The notes under the pieces are model-generated. The model was not told the DNA's origin and searched no databases. It worked only from the letters and a program-made list of their open reading frames with translations. The translations under genes were made by a program, and so were the position numbers. A stretch of DNA of 64,000 nt from Halalkalicoccus sp. NIPERK01. GTDB taxonomy: Archaea > Halobacteriota > Halobacteria > Halobacteriales > Halalkalicoccaceae. The stretch's first letter is position 1. Each line of letters begins with the position of its first letter. The stretch spans positions 542,179-606,178 of the forward strand of contig NZ_JASVVV010000002.1 of NCBI RefSeq assembly GCF_030287405.1. Reading direction: 5' to 3'. Shown here piece after piece: positions 41,884-50,072 of this stretch.

Positions 41884-44304
41884 ATGGTGGCCCGCGAGCG
41901 AGAGCGCCTCCGCGAACACGAACGGGCGTTCCGACGGCTCACCGAGAACGCCACGGAGGTGTTCTGGATCGCCGATCCCGATCGGGAGGGCGCGGTCTAC
42001 GTCAACCCGGCGTTCGAGGAGGTCTGGGGGCGTCCATGCGAACGGTTCTACGAGGACCACGGGGTCCTGATCGAGTCGATCCACCCCGAGGACAGAACGC
42101 GGGTGAAGCGGGCGATCGATCGGAAGTACGAGAGCGGCGAGTTCGACGAGACCTACCGGATCCAGCGTCCCGACGGCGAGGTCCGCTGGATCCACGACCG
42201 GGGGTTTCCCGTCCGCGATTCGGCGGGGGACCTCGTCAACGTCGCCGGGATCGCCACCGACATCACGGAGCGAAAGCGGATCGGATCCGAGCTTCGCCGC
42301 CAGCGCGACCGCATCGAGCGGGTCGTCGAGACGACCCCGGTGATGTTGCTGGTCATGGACGCGGATCGGACGATCACGTTCGCGAACGAGCGGGCGACGG
42401 CGATGGCCGGCGTGGAGGACATCGCCGGGACGCCCTTCGAGGAGTTCCCGTGGGAACTGCTGCGCAGCGACGACTCGTCCGGGGGGAGCCCGGACGACCG
42501 GCCCTGGCCCGACGACTGGGCGGCGGTACCGCCGGATCGACGGCCGTTCGCCCTCGTCAGGGAGCTCGGCGAACCGGTCTACGACCTGCAGTATCCGGCG
42601 TGGATCGGCGGGGAGTTCCGGTGGCTCAGCATCAACGGCGCGCCGCTTTTCGACGGCGCCGAGTTCGACGGCGCGGTGTTCGCCATCGAGGACGTCACCG
42701 AGCGGAAGCGCCGCGAGCGGGCGCTGTCGGCGCTCCACGAGACCTCGCGGGAGATGATGCGCGCGGAGTCTCCCGCGGAGATCTACGAGGTCGCCGTCTC
42801 GACGGTGGACGACTCCCTCCCGTTCTCGCGGGTCGCGTGCTACCGCCTCGATCCGGGCGGGTACGCGCTCGAACCGGTGGCCCACAGCCCCGAGGCCGCG
42901 GGGTTCGTCGAGGAGCACGACCGGGTCGAGGACGGGGGGCCGATCTGGGAGGCGTTCGTCGGCGGGGGCGTCGAGCGCGACGGGGAGTGTACGGCGATCG
43001 CGCTCGGCTCACACGGCGTGCTCGTCCTCGTCGGGAGGAGCGAGGGGGCGCTCTCGCTCGTGCGCGTCCTCTGTGACAACGCGGAGGCGGCCCTCGACCG
43101 GACCGACCGCGAGGGCGTCCTGCGCGCCCAGAGCGAGGCGCTCCGGCGGACCAACGCCGAACTCGAACGGCTCAACGACGTCAACGACCTCGTGCGCGAC
43201 CTGACGGCGGCGCTCGTCCGGGCGACCTCGCGCGAGGAGATCGCCGCCACGGTCTGTGAGCGCCTCGCGGCGGCCGAGCGCTACCGGTTCGCGTGGATCG
43301 GCGACGAGACGGGGACCCCGACCGCGTGCGCCGGCATCACCGAGTCGGCGCTCGCGGCGATCGAACGCCCGGAATCGGGCTACGAACCGCCGGCGGCGCG
43401 CGCACTGGAGGACGGCGAACCCGCCATCGACGGGGACCTGCTCGACGCCGCCCACCCCGACCAGCGCGCCGACGCCCTCTCGAAAGACTACCGGTCGGTG
43501 GCGGCGGTCCCCCTCTCCTACCGCGATCGGACCTACGGCGTGTTGAGCGTCTACGCCGACCGGGACGACGCCTTCCGCGAGGACGAACGCGAGGTGTTCG
43601 CGGAACTCGGCGGGACGGTCGGCTACGCGATCGACGCCGTCGAGACGCGAACGGCGCTGGCGAGCGACGGCGTCACCGAACTCCGGTTCTCGATCGCGGA
43701 TCGGGAGGCGCTGCCCGCCAGGCTGGCGGCCGGCGCTCGCCTCGAACACCGGGGGCTCGTCCCGCGGCCGGACGGTTCGATCCGCTGGTTCGTCGCGGTC
43801 GACGCCCCGGTCGAGCGGGTCCGCGAGACGGTGGCCGAAACCGAGCGCGTCGAGGGCTTCCAGGAGATCGTCACCGATGGAACGACGCTGATCGAGTGCG
43901 TCGTCCACCCGCCGTGTCTGCTCTCGCCGTTCGTCGAGCACGGGGCGACGATCGCCGATCTGACGGCGAGCGGCGGCGAGGTGACCCTCACCGCCGCGGT
44001 CGCCGAGACCGACGTGCGGGCGCTCTCGGAGGCGCTCGAATCGCGATACGACGCCGAACTGGTCCGGCGGTGCGACCGCGAGCGACCGCCACGAACCCGC
44101 GAGGAGCGGTGCGTGGAGGCCACGGAGGGGCTGACCGACCGCCAGCGGGAGATCCTCGAGATCGCCCACCTCAGCGGCTACTTCGAGACGCCCCGGCGGA
44201 TCACGGGCGCGGAACTCGCCGAACGCCTCGGGGTCAACCGCTCGACGTTCCACCGCACGCTCCGGGCGGCCGAACAGGCGACGTTCGACGCGCTGCTCGA
44301 GTGA
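41884..44304 (+). CDS. PAS-PAS-GAF-GAF-BAT sensor regulator with HTH_10
   Basis: 806 residues, cytoplasmic. PAS domains at about 10-130 (LTENATEVFWIADPDREGAV ... VAGIATDITERKR) and 141-278, a GAF-like region at 285-415, a coiled-coil linker (RTNAELERLNDVNDLVRDLT), a second GAF at 445-585 (ERYRFAWIGDETG; VAAVPLSYRDRTYGVLSVYA), a BAT domain to about 745, and HTH_10 at 750-802 (LTDRQREILEIAHLSGYFET; RLGVNRSTFHRTLRAAE). This is the bacterio-opsin-activator architecture: a redox, light or small-molecule sensor that binds DNA. No opsin gene is in the window. Two identical-type palindromes begin 2 nt after its stop. Confidence 0.9.
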   Translation: MVARERERLREHERAFRRLTENATEVFWIADPDREGAVYVNPAFEEVWGRPCERFYEDHGVLIESIHPEDRTRVKRAIDRKYESGEFDETYRIQRPDGEVRWIHDRGFPVRDSAGDLVNVAGIATDITERKRIGSELRRQRDRIERVVETTPVMLLVMDADRTITFANERATAMAGVEDIAGTPFEEFPWELLRSDDSSGGSPDDRPWPDDWAAVPPDRRPFALVRELGEPVYDLQYPAWIGGEFRWLSINGAPLFDGAEFDGAVFAIEDVTERKRRERALSALHETSREMMRAESPAEIYEVAVSTVDDSLPFSRVACYRLDPGGYALEPVAHSPEAAGFVEEHDRVEDGGPIWEAFVGGGVERDGECTAIALGSHGVLVLVGRSEGALSLVRVLCDNAEAALDRTDREGVLRAQSEALRRTNAELERLNDVNDLVRDLTAALVRATSREEIAATVCERLAAAERYRFAWIGDETGTPTACAGITESALAAIERPESGYEPPAARALEDGEPAIDGDLLDAAHPDQRADALSKDYRSVAAVPLSYRDRTYGVLSVYADRDDAFREDEREVFAELGGTVGYAIDAVETRTALASDGVTELRFSIADREALPARLAAGARLEHRGLVPRPDGSIRWFVAVDAPVERVRETVAETERVEGFQEIVTDGTTLIECVVHPPCLLSPFVEHGATIADLTASGGEVTLTAAVAETDVRALSEALESRYDAELVRRCDRERPPRTREERCVEATEGLTDRQREILEIAHLSGYFETPRRITGAELAERLGVNRSTFHRTLRAAEQATFDALLE

Positions 44305-44305
44305 G

Positions 44306-44350
44306 TGCAACCAGTTGCATCGCGGCTCGGCCGTCCCGCAACGGGTTGCA
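44306..44350. repeat. Two palindromes TGCAACnnGTTGCA, 31 bp apart
   Basis: 44306-44319 is TGCAAC-CA-GTTGCA, perfectly symmetric; 44337-44350 is CGCAAC-GG-GTTGCA, one outer base different. Start-to-start distance is 31 bp, about three helical turns, so two dimers would sit on the same face of DNA. The location right after the sensor-regulator stop suggests operator sites or a 3' structure; no gene starts within 500 bp on the + strand. Confidence 0.7.
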
Positions 44351-44855
44351 GCCTACCCTTTCGTGGCTAGCCGTAGTCGGGTTCGAGTGGCGTGTCCGTT
44401 GCGACACGCACGTCAGAGGCACCAGAGTAGCGAAAGCGGCGTACCTCCCGTCCGCGGTACGCCGGATCGGGACCCACCCGACCGCGAGCGGCGGGCGATC
44501 CAACGGCGCGACGAGGCGTCTCGGACAGCCAGCTCCCCCGTCGCGTCGATCCCACCCCATCGATCCGATAGCTCCCGACGGTTCGGCGGGCGGTTCGTGC
44601 TCGGATCCGGCCCGCCACTGACGGGTATCACGGGGGCGAAACGCGGCTCTCCCTCCGACTAGCGTGAAGGGATTCGGAGCCGTCGGAGCGTTCTCGCTCG
44701 CGACGCTCATCGAGAGGGGCGGGACCGCGTCCATCTCCGTCCTCGGCGAGGTGTTCGCGGCGCGGCGTACGCCGCGCCCGTGTCACGGCAGATCGCTGGT
44801 AGGGTCCGGTTCGAAGGGCCAGTGGTTTCATCCGACCCGTTCGCGTAGGGAGGGC
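44351..44855. other. Long intergenic region without a convincing gene
   Basis: About 550 nt separate the sensor gene from the TVP38-type gene. Apart from the paired palindromes at its left end I see a 6-bp hairpin (CGTGTC/GACACG near 44391-44408) and no open frame with protein-like composition. Frames that stay open here give Arg/Pro-rich shadows. It may hold regulatory sites for the gene at 44856 or an unannotated RNA. Confidence 0.5.
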
Positions 44856-45497
44856 GTGATCGAGCGGCGGCGGCTCCAGGGGGCGCTCGGGATCGCGCTG
44901 TTCGGGGCGATCCTCGCAGCGGCGGCCCTCCTCGGGCCGGAGCGGGCGGTCGCCGTCCTCCTCGCGCTCGGGGAGTCGCCGTGGCTCGTCCCCCTCCTGT
45001 TCTGTCTGTACCTCCTGCGTCCCTTCGTCGGCTGGCCGCACAGCCCGTTTCCGGTCGCCGCGGGCTTTTACTTCGGGTTCGTCGGGGGAGCCGTCGTCGC
45101 GTTCGTCGGCCTCGCGCTGACCAGCCTGCCCCCGTTCGCGGTCGGCCGGTACCTGCGCCGCGATTCGGGCGCGTTCGGACGGCTCGGCGAGGTCGGCGAG
45201 CGCGTCGCCGAGGCGACCGGCCAGACGCGGGCGGTCGCGAGCGCGCGGCTGTTGCCCCTGCCCGCCGACGCCGTCTCCTACGGCGCGGGCGTCTCCGACG
45301 TCCGACCGGGGGCGTTCGCGCTCGGGACGCTCCTCGGGGACCTGCCGTGGCTGCTCGGACTGGTGTTCGTCGGCACCCAACTCGAGACGCTCACGACCGA
45401 GGGGCTCGACGCCTTGCCGGCCGGGGCCGTCCTCGTCCTCGCGGTGGTCGGCCTCCTCCTCGTCGGAACGCCGCTCTACGAGCACCTTCGCGGGTGA
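44856..45497 (+). CDS. TVP38/TMEM64 (SNARE-associated) family membrane protein
   Basis: 213 residues from the GTG at 44856 (VIERRRLQGALGIALFGAIL). Five to six membrane helices with the family landmarks GWPHSPFPVAAGFYFGFVGG and GALTSLPPF-like LALTSLPPFAVGRYLRR, then LPLPADAVSYGAGVSDVRPG. Proteins of this group are thought to be lipid or ion transporters; function here is not known. The chosen GTG is followed by the normal charged start of helix 1, while the region further upstream reads poorly. Zero nucleotides to the opposite gene (TGATCA shared stops). Confidence 0.82.
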   Translation: MIERRRLQGALGIALFGAILAAAALLGPERAVAVLLALGESPWLVPLLFCLYLLRPFVGWPHSPFPVAAGFYFGFVGGAVVAFVGLALTSLPPFAVGRYLRRDSGAFGRLGEVGERVAEATGQTRAVASARLLPLPADAVSYGAGVSDVRPGAFALGTLLGDLPWLLGLVFVGTQLETLTTEGLDALPAGAVLVLAVVGLLLVGTPLYEHLRG

Positions 45498-46409
45498 TCA
45501 CTCCGCCGGAGGGGTGGCGAGCCGGCGGACCGCGTCCGTCGGCGGGGCGTCGAAGCGCTCGGGGTGGAGGACGCCCGCGAGCGCTTCGAGCGAGTCGACC
45601 AGCCGGTGGCTCGGGCGGTTCAGGTGCGCCGAGCCGTCGAGGACGAACACCCGCCCCTCGCGGACGGCGGTCAGGTTAGACCAGCCCGCGCGGTTTACGA
45701 GGTCCCCGACGGTCTCGGTGGTCTGTTCGATCCTGAACCCGCAGGGCGCGACCACGAGCGCCTCGGGGTCGTATTCGAGTACCCGCTCGAACTCGACGGG
45801 CGTCGATGCCTCGCCGGCCTCGACCAGCCCGTACTCCCCGCCGGCGTACTCGACCAGTTCGGGCACCCAGTGGCCGCCGACCATCACGGGATCCATCCAG
45901 TCGATATCGAGGACGCGGGGACGCCTCCCGTGGGGAACGCGCTCGCGGACCCGCTCGACACGCGCCCGGCACTCGGCCACCAGGTCTCCAGCGCGCTCCT
46001 CCCGACCGAGCGCCCGGCTGATCCGTTCGACATCGGAGAACACGTCCTCCAGACCGTGGGGATCGGTCGTCAGCACGTCGCAGTCGAGGCCCAGTTGCTC
46101 GATCGCCTCCCGGACGAGGACCGTGTCGACCGCACAGACCTCACAGATCCCCTGGGTGACGATCAGGTCGGGATCGGCGCGTTCGAGTTCCTCTAGCCCG
46201 ATCTCGTAGACGCCGCCCGCCCGCTCGGCTTCGAGTACCTGCTCGTCGATGGTCGCGCTGTCGGCGCTCGCGTCGACGCTCGACCGGGTGATCGTCGGGA
46301 GGTCGCGGACCCCGGGCGGGTGGTCGCAGCTGTGCGATACCCCGACGGGAGTGACGCCGAGCGCGGAGACGATCTCCGTGGCCGAGGGCAGCAGCGTGAC
46401 GACGTTCAT
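45498..46409 (-). CDS. BtuF-like cobalamin/ metallophore binding protein without signal peptide
   Basis: 303 residues. MNVVTLLPSATEIVSALGVT, ADPDLIVTQGICEVCAVDTV, RVLDIDWMDPVMVGGHWVPE and the alpha-helix-linked two-lobe pattern are those of class III periplasmic-binding proteins such as BtuF. There is no signal peptide or lipobox, so it is predicted to stay in the cytoplasm, unlike transport BtuF. The cysteines GICEVC could act in corrinoid or metal binding. No ABC permease or ATPase is adjacent. It diverges from the MFS gene. The ATG at 46409 is set by the family start. Confidence 0.8.
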   Translation of the reverse strand: MNVVTLLPSATEIVSALGVTPVGVSHSCDHPPGVRDLPTITRSSVDASADSATIDEQVLEAERAGGVYEIGLEELERADPDLIVTQGICEVCAVDTVLVREAIEQLGLDCDVLTTDPHGLEDVFSDVERISRALGREERAGDLVAECRARVERVRERVPHGRRPRVLDIDWMDPVMVGGHWVPELVEYAGGEYGLVEAGEASTPVEFERVLEYDPEALVVAPCGFRIEQTTETVGDLVNRAGWSNLTAVREGRVFVLDGSAHLNRPSHRLVDSLEALAGVLHPERFDAPPTDAVRRLATPPAE

Positions 46410-46449
46410 GCCCCCCGTAGGGGACGGGGCGCCATAGCTTCCGGGACCG

Positions 46450-47661
46450 ATGGGGACTTCGGGGAGGGCCATCGAGCCTAGCCCGATGGGACGGTGGAGC
46501 TATCGGGCGACGGTCATCACGCTGTGTACGCTCGCGTTCTTCGCGACGATGGTCGCCCGCCTCGTCATCAGCCCGGTCGTCCCCGCGATCGTCGACGAGT
46601 TCGGCGTCTCCTCGGGGATCGTCGGGGTCGCCCTCTCGGGGCTGTGGATGGCCTACGCGCTCGCGCAGTTCCCCTCGGGGATCCTCGCCGACCGGTTCGG
46701 CGAGCGCCGGGTGATCCTCGCGGCGGTGGGCCTGACCGCGCTTGCGAGCGGGGCGCTCGCGCTCTCGCCGTCGATCCACGCCTTCCTCGTCCTGACGGTC
46801 CTGTTGGGCGGCGTCGCGGGGCTCCACTACAGCGTCGCCACCACGCTGCTGACCAAGGAGTTCGACGACATCGGCGCGGCCATCGGGATCCACAACTCGG
46901 GCGCGCCGCTGGCGGGCCTGCTCGCGCCGCTGGCCGCCGCGGCGGTCGCCGGCTGGGTCGGCTGGCGCTACTCGATCGCGCTGGGGGCCGTGACCGCCGC
47001 CCCCATATTCCTCCTGTTCGCGTGGAGGGTGCGCGAGACGAAGCCCGCCCGCCCGAACCAGCCCATGCGCGAGCGGGTCGCGCTCGGCCCCGTCGTGGGG
47101 CTGTTGACCCGCCCGCGTATCGCCTTCACGGCGCTGCTCGCGATCTGCTGTGAGTTCGTCTGGCAGGCGACCGCCTCGTTCCTGCCGACGTTCCTGGTCG
47201 CCCACCACGGCTACTCGATCGGGCTGGCGAGCGCGCTGTTCTCGGCGTACTTCGTGGTTCACGGGCTGACCCAGCCCGCGATCGGCTCGCTCTCGGACCG
47301 GTTCGGCCGCGACCGGGCGGCGGCGGCGTGCGCCCTGCTCGGAATCGCCGGCTACGGCCTGCTGGTCGTCGGCTCCGGCCTCGTCGCCGTCGGTATCGCC
47401 GTCCTGCTCGTGGGGACGGCGATGAGTTGGGGCGCAGCGGTCCTGCCCCGGTTCATGGATCACCTCTCGGCCGAGGAACGGGGGGCGGGCTTCGGTCTCG
47501 TGCGGACGAGCTACATGATCGTGAGCGCGACCGGCAGCGCGGTCGTGGGAACCGTCGCCGACCTCTCGTCGTGGGGCGTCGCGTTCTCGGTGTTCGTCGT
47601 CCTGCTCTCGGTGGTCGTCTGCGCGCTCCTGGCGAACCGCGCGCTGGATCTCGGGCTGTAG
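46450..47661 (+). CDS. Major facilitator superfamily transporter
   Basis: 403 residues, 12 hydrophobic segments. MFS signatures include GIVGVALSGLWMAYALAQFP with GILADRFGERRVILAAVGLT (the loop 2-3 motif G-x-x-x-D-R-x-G-x-R-R) and IGSLSDRFGRDRAAAACALL after helix 8. Substrate unknown. A second ATG at 46486 (MGRWSYRATVITLC) directly precedes helix 1 and is an equally good start. Adjacent to and divergent from the BtuF-like gene, but an MFS carrier is not known to use that protein. Confidence 0.85.
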   Translation: MGTSGRAIEPSPMGRWSYRATVITLCTLAFFATMVARLVISPVVPAIVDEFGVSSGIVGVALSGLWMAYALAQFPSGILADRFGERRVILAAVGLTALASGALALSPSIHAFLVLTVLLGGVAGLHYSVATTLLTKEFDDIGAAIGIHNSGAPLAGLLAPLAAAAVAGWVGWRYSIALGAVTAAPIFLLFAWRVRETKPARPNQPMRERVALGPVVGLLTRPRIAFTALLAICCEFVWQATASFLPTFLVAHHGYSIGLASALFSAYFVVHGLTQPAIGSLSDRFGRDRAAAACALLGIAGYGLLVVGSGLVAVGIAVLLVGTAMSWGAAVLPRFMDHLSAEERGAGFGLVRTSYMIVSATGSAVVGTVADLSSWGVAFSVFVVLLSVVVCALLANRALDLGL

Positions 47662-47732
47662 AGGGGCAAACTTATATCGGGGGTCGGTCGACACACGGGT
47701 ATGGTCGGAGCACACGGACCGGGGGTGGGCGC

Positions 47733-47861
47733 GTGGAGCTAACGCTGATCCTGATCGCGGCGGTCCTCCTGCTGGGACTGGTCTCGCCGCTCGCGTTCGC
47801 CGTCTTCCTCTTCACCCGCGACCGCGAGGAGGAGGAGTCCGCCTCCTCGACGAACGCCTGA
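47733..47861 (+). CDS. Very small single-pass membrane protein
   Basis: 42 residues from a GTG start: VELTLILIAAVLLLGLVSPL forms one membrane helix, then FLFTRDREEEESASSTNA as a charged tail. An ATG at 47701 in another frame stops after 13 codons. CTTATATCG about 47670-47678 could be the promoter of a message starting near 47700. The composition is that of a real small membrane protein, but evidence is limited to that. Confidence 0.5.
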   Translation: MELTLILIAAVLLLGLVSPLAFAVFLFTRDREEEESASSTNA

Positions 47862-47968
47862 ACCCGGCGTGGAGTCGATGCCTCCCGAGGGACCCACGCG
47901 TGATCCCGGCCGGATGGCCGAACATGTTCGGGATCGAGGCTTCGGTCGACCGGGGCCTACGATCCGAC

Positions 47969-48364
47969 GTGAGCACGACATCCGAACCCCGAGCGAGCGC
48001 AGCGCGAACCACCGTCACCGTCGTCTGCACCGGCCACGTCTACGACGCGGTCGGGAAACACCGGTTCTCGTACGCGTTCGAGGGGACCACACTCAGGGAG
48101 TTGCTCGACGAACTGTTCGCCGAGTACGACATCGCCGACATGCTGATCGCCGAGACCGAGGCCGACGCGACCGCCCACGGCTGGGCGACCCCGCCCGAGA
48201 GGCTGCCCGGCACGTGGAAGAAGAACCCCGAGGGCGAGCAGACCCGCGCGTACGCCCGCGTCACGATCAACGGACGGTTCAACGAGCACTTCGAGGGGTT
48301 GGACACCGAACTCGTCGACGGCGACCGGGTGGGGCTGCTCTACCCGTTCATGTTCTGCTGTTAG
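47969..48364 (+). CDS. MoaD/ThiS-like beta-grasp protein ending in Cys-Cys
   Basis: 131 residues from the GTG at 47969; ATG 47924 and GTG 47900 upstream are alternatives. The fold is indicated by TTVTVVCTGHVYDAVGKHRF, GTTLRELLDELFAEYDIADM, ARVTINGRFNEHFEGLDTEL and VDGDRVGLLYPFMFCC, the strand-helix-strand order of MoaD/ThiS with the usual VxxGDxVxLxPxxxGG ending. The C-terminal Gly-Gly needed for adenylation and thiocarboxylate or isopeptide formation is replaced by Cys-Cys. An insert (about residues 66-92, with a WATPP segment) also departs from MoaD. Function therefore unknown; a sulfur-carrier or metal role via the cysteines is conceivable. Confidence 0.72.
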   Translation: MSTTSEPRASAARTTVTVVCTGHVYDAVGKHRFSYAFEGTTLRELLDELFAEYDIADMLIAETEADATAHGWATPPERLPGTWKKNPEGEQTRAYARVTINGRFNEHFEGLDTELVDGDRVGLLYPFMFCC

Positions 48365-48407
48365 CGTGGGCCGTTCGCCCGCGGGAGCGCGGTCGGGGAG
48401 GGCGGCG

Positions 48408-49037
48408 ATGACGGAGGCGCGCCTCTCGATCACCCTCCCCGAGGGGGTCTGGATCGCGGACCTCTCGACCGAGCATCCGGAGGCGACCGTCCGGGTGCTG
48501 GCGGCGATGCCCGACGATCGGGTCGGGTTCGGGCTGGTGCGGATCGAGGGGCCCGGCGCCGACGCGATCGTCGAAGGGATGCGCGCCGCGACGGACGTCA
48601 CGTCGCTGTCGGTGCTCCGCCGGGACGAGCGGGGGGCCGTCGTCCAGTTCGAGACCACCCAGCCGCTGCTGTTGCTCTCGGCGCGCGAGTCGGGAATAGC
48701 GATCGAACCCCCCGTCGAGATCCGCGGCGGGGTGGCGACCGTCGAGGTCACCGCCTCGCGCGAGCGCCTCTCGAAACTGGGCGAGCAGTTGCGGGCGTTC
48801 GGACTCGAGTTCGAGGTCGAGTACCTCCGCGAGGAGGGCGACGCCGAACGGGTGCTCTCGGATCGCCAGCGCGAGGTCCTGCTCGCGGCCGTCGAGAACG
48901 GGTACTACGAGACGCCCCGGCGGTGTTCGCTCACCGACCTCGCCGAGGACCTGGGCGTCGCGAAGTCGACCGCGAGCGAGACGCTCCACCGGGCCGAGGG
49001 GGCCGTGATCGAGCGGTTCGTGGCGGATCGCCGATAG
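48408..49037 (+). CDS. Bat-type transcription regulator with HTH_10 domain
   Basis: 209 residues. The N-terminal half (LPEGVWIADLSTEHPEATVR; VLAAMPDDRVGFGLVRIEG) is a BAT-like sensor; VLSDRQREVLLAAVENGYYE, then CSLTDLAEDLGVAKSTASET form the HTH_10. The ATG at 48408 starts the conserved part. It follows the MoaD-like gene by 43 nt on the same strand and could share its transcript. Its ligand and targets are unknown. Confidence 0.83.
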   Translation: MTEARLSITLPEGVWIADLSTEHPEATVRVLAAMPDDRVGFGLVRIEGPGADAIVEGMRAATDVTSLSVLRRDERGAVVQFETTQPLLLLSARESGIAIEPPVEIRGGVATVEVTASRERLSKLGEQLRAFGLEFEVEYLREEGDAERVLSDRQREVLLAAVENGYYETPRRCSLTDLAEDLGVAKSTASETLHRAEGAVIERFVADRR

Positions 49038-49084
49038 GCGCTCCGGGTCCGGGCGTACTTGTCCGCGGCGGGCGACGATCCCGT

Positions 49085-49498
49085 ATGAACGGCACCTACA
49101 CGCTCGTGATCTCGCTCTCCGAACCCGCGACGATCGAGGTCGGCGCGCTCGGCCCTCACGACCTTCCGGAGGGGTGGTACGCCTACACCGGCAGCGCGTT
49201 CGGCCCCGGCGGCTTCTCGCGGATCGACCGGCATCGAGAACTCACACGCGGCGAGCGCGAGACCCGCCACTGGCACGTCGACTACCTGCTGGGCCACCCC
49301 GCCGCGGCGATCGAGACCGACGTCCGAACCCCCGAGCGGGACGTCGAGTGTGCGGTCGCCCGCGCGATCCCCGACGCCGGGATCGCGGGCTTCGGGGCCT
49401 CCGATTGCGACTGTGCGTCGCATCTGGCGTACGCCGAGGGGCACGGGGAACTGCTCGGGGCGGTCGAGCGCGCACACCGAACCGCGGGGTCCGAGTAA
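49085..49498 (+). CDS. DUF123 / GIY-YIG-type (Uri superfamily) nuclease-like protein
   Basis: 137 residues. MNGTYTLVISLSEPATIEVG, EGWYAYTGSAFGPGGFSRID (the YxYxGSA element replacing GIY-YIG) and RHWHVDYLL match archaeal DUF123 proteins, with a CAVARAIPD stretch and a Cys-containing DCDCASHLAY that is also common in this family. Presumed nuclease, substrate unproven. Its length is typical for a stand-alone DUF123 protein. Start at 49085 fits the family; the gene follows the regulator by 47 nt. Confidence 0.87.
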   Translation: MNGTYTLVISLSEPATIEVGALGPHDLPEGWYAYTGSAFGPGGFSRIDRHRELTRGERETRHWHVDYLLGHPAAAIETDVRTPERDVECAVARAIPDAGIAGFGASDCDCASHLAYAEGHGELLGAVERAHRTAGSE

Positions 49499-49572
49499 CC
49501 GAATCCGGTTTCTCTCTCCGCAGACGTAACCGGATCCGGTAGAGTCAAGGCGCCGGTCCACGCACCGGGGGT

Positions 49573-49803
49573 ATGGCCGCGGCCGCGCTCTCGCGCCGAT
49601 CCAACCAGGCCCGGTCGCGCGCGCTCGTCAAGACCGTCTGCTATCGGCTGTTCATGTTCGTCATCACGGCGGCGGTGGCGTTCCTCGTGACCGGGGCGGC
49701 GAGCGAGGCGCTCAGCATCGGGGTGGCGACGAACCTCCTGAAGACGGGGACGTACTACGCCTACGAGCGGGCGTGGGCGCACGTGACGTGGGGGACCCGG
49801 TGA
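49573..49803 (+). CDS. DUF2061 membrane protein
   Basis: 76 residues. RSRALVKTVCYRLFMFVITA, then LSIGVATNLLKTGTYYAYER AWAHVTWG, is the DUF2061 pattern: two membrane helices around a short loop, with the family's KT..YR and K...YY.HER-like residues. Function unknown. The stop is directly followed by the stop of the opposite gene (TGACTA), no gap. Confidence 0.85.
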   Translation: MAAAALSRRSNQARSRALVKTVCYRLFMFVITAAVAFLVTGAASEALSIGVATNLLKTGTYYAYERAWAHVTWGTR

Positions 49804-49986
49804 CTATCGGTGCTCGTCGAGGTCGACGACCGTCGAGGGGTCGGCGCTGATCCAGGCGGTAAAGCGCCGATCGGCGTCGAGGTCCTCGGGGACGAACGTC
49901 CAGCGGTCGAGGCGTTCGCCGTCCTCGTGGGTGATGAGCCGGAGCGAACCGGTACCGGGGTAGGGCGAGGGCGATGACGTCTCCAT
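49804..49986 (-). CDS. Short hypothetical haloarchaeal protein
   Basis: 60 residues from the ATG at 49986 (METSSPSPYPGTGSLRLITH); an ATG nine codons upstream (50013) is also possible. EDGERLDRWTFVPEDLDADR and TAWISADPSTVVDLDEHR suggest a small beta-rich protein. I do not know its function. Convergent with DUF2061 at zero distance. Confidence 0.65.
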   Translation of the reverse strand: METSSPSPYPGTGSLRLITHEDGERLDRWTFVPEDLDADRRFTAWISADPSTVVDLDEHR

Positions 49987-50072
49987 GATCGAACCATCGG
50001 AGGCGAGCGACATCTACCGTGCGCTTGCACGTGCCACCCGTCCCGAGGGGCGGGTCGCACGGATCCGACGGC

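Noticed and set aside
44315..44734. Open frames in the spacer between the sensor gene and the TVP38-type gene
   Set aside because: They overlap each other on both strands, are Arg/Pro-rich, and show no start context or family pattern.
46141..47715. 524-codon open frame antisense to the MFS transporter
   Set aside because: Gln/Arg/Glu-rich low-complexity reading with no hydrophobic core; the transporter strand has clear membrane helices.
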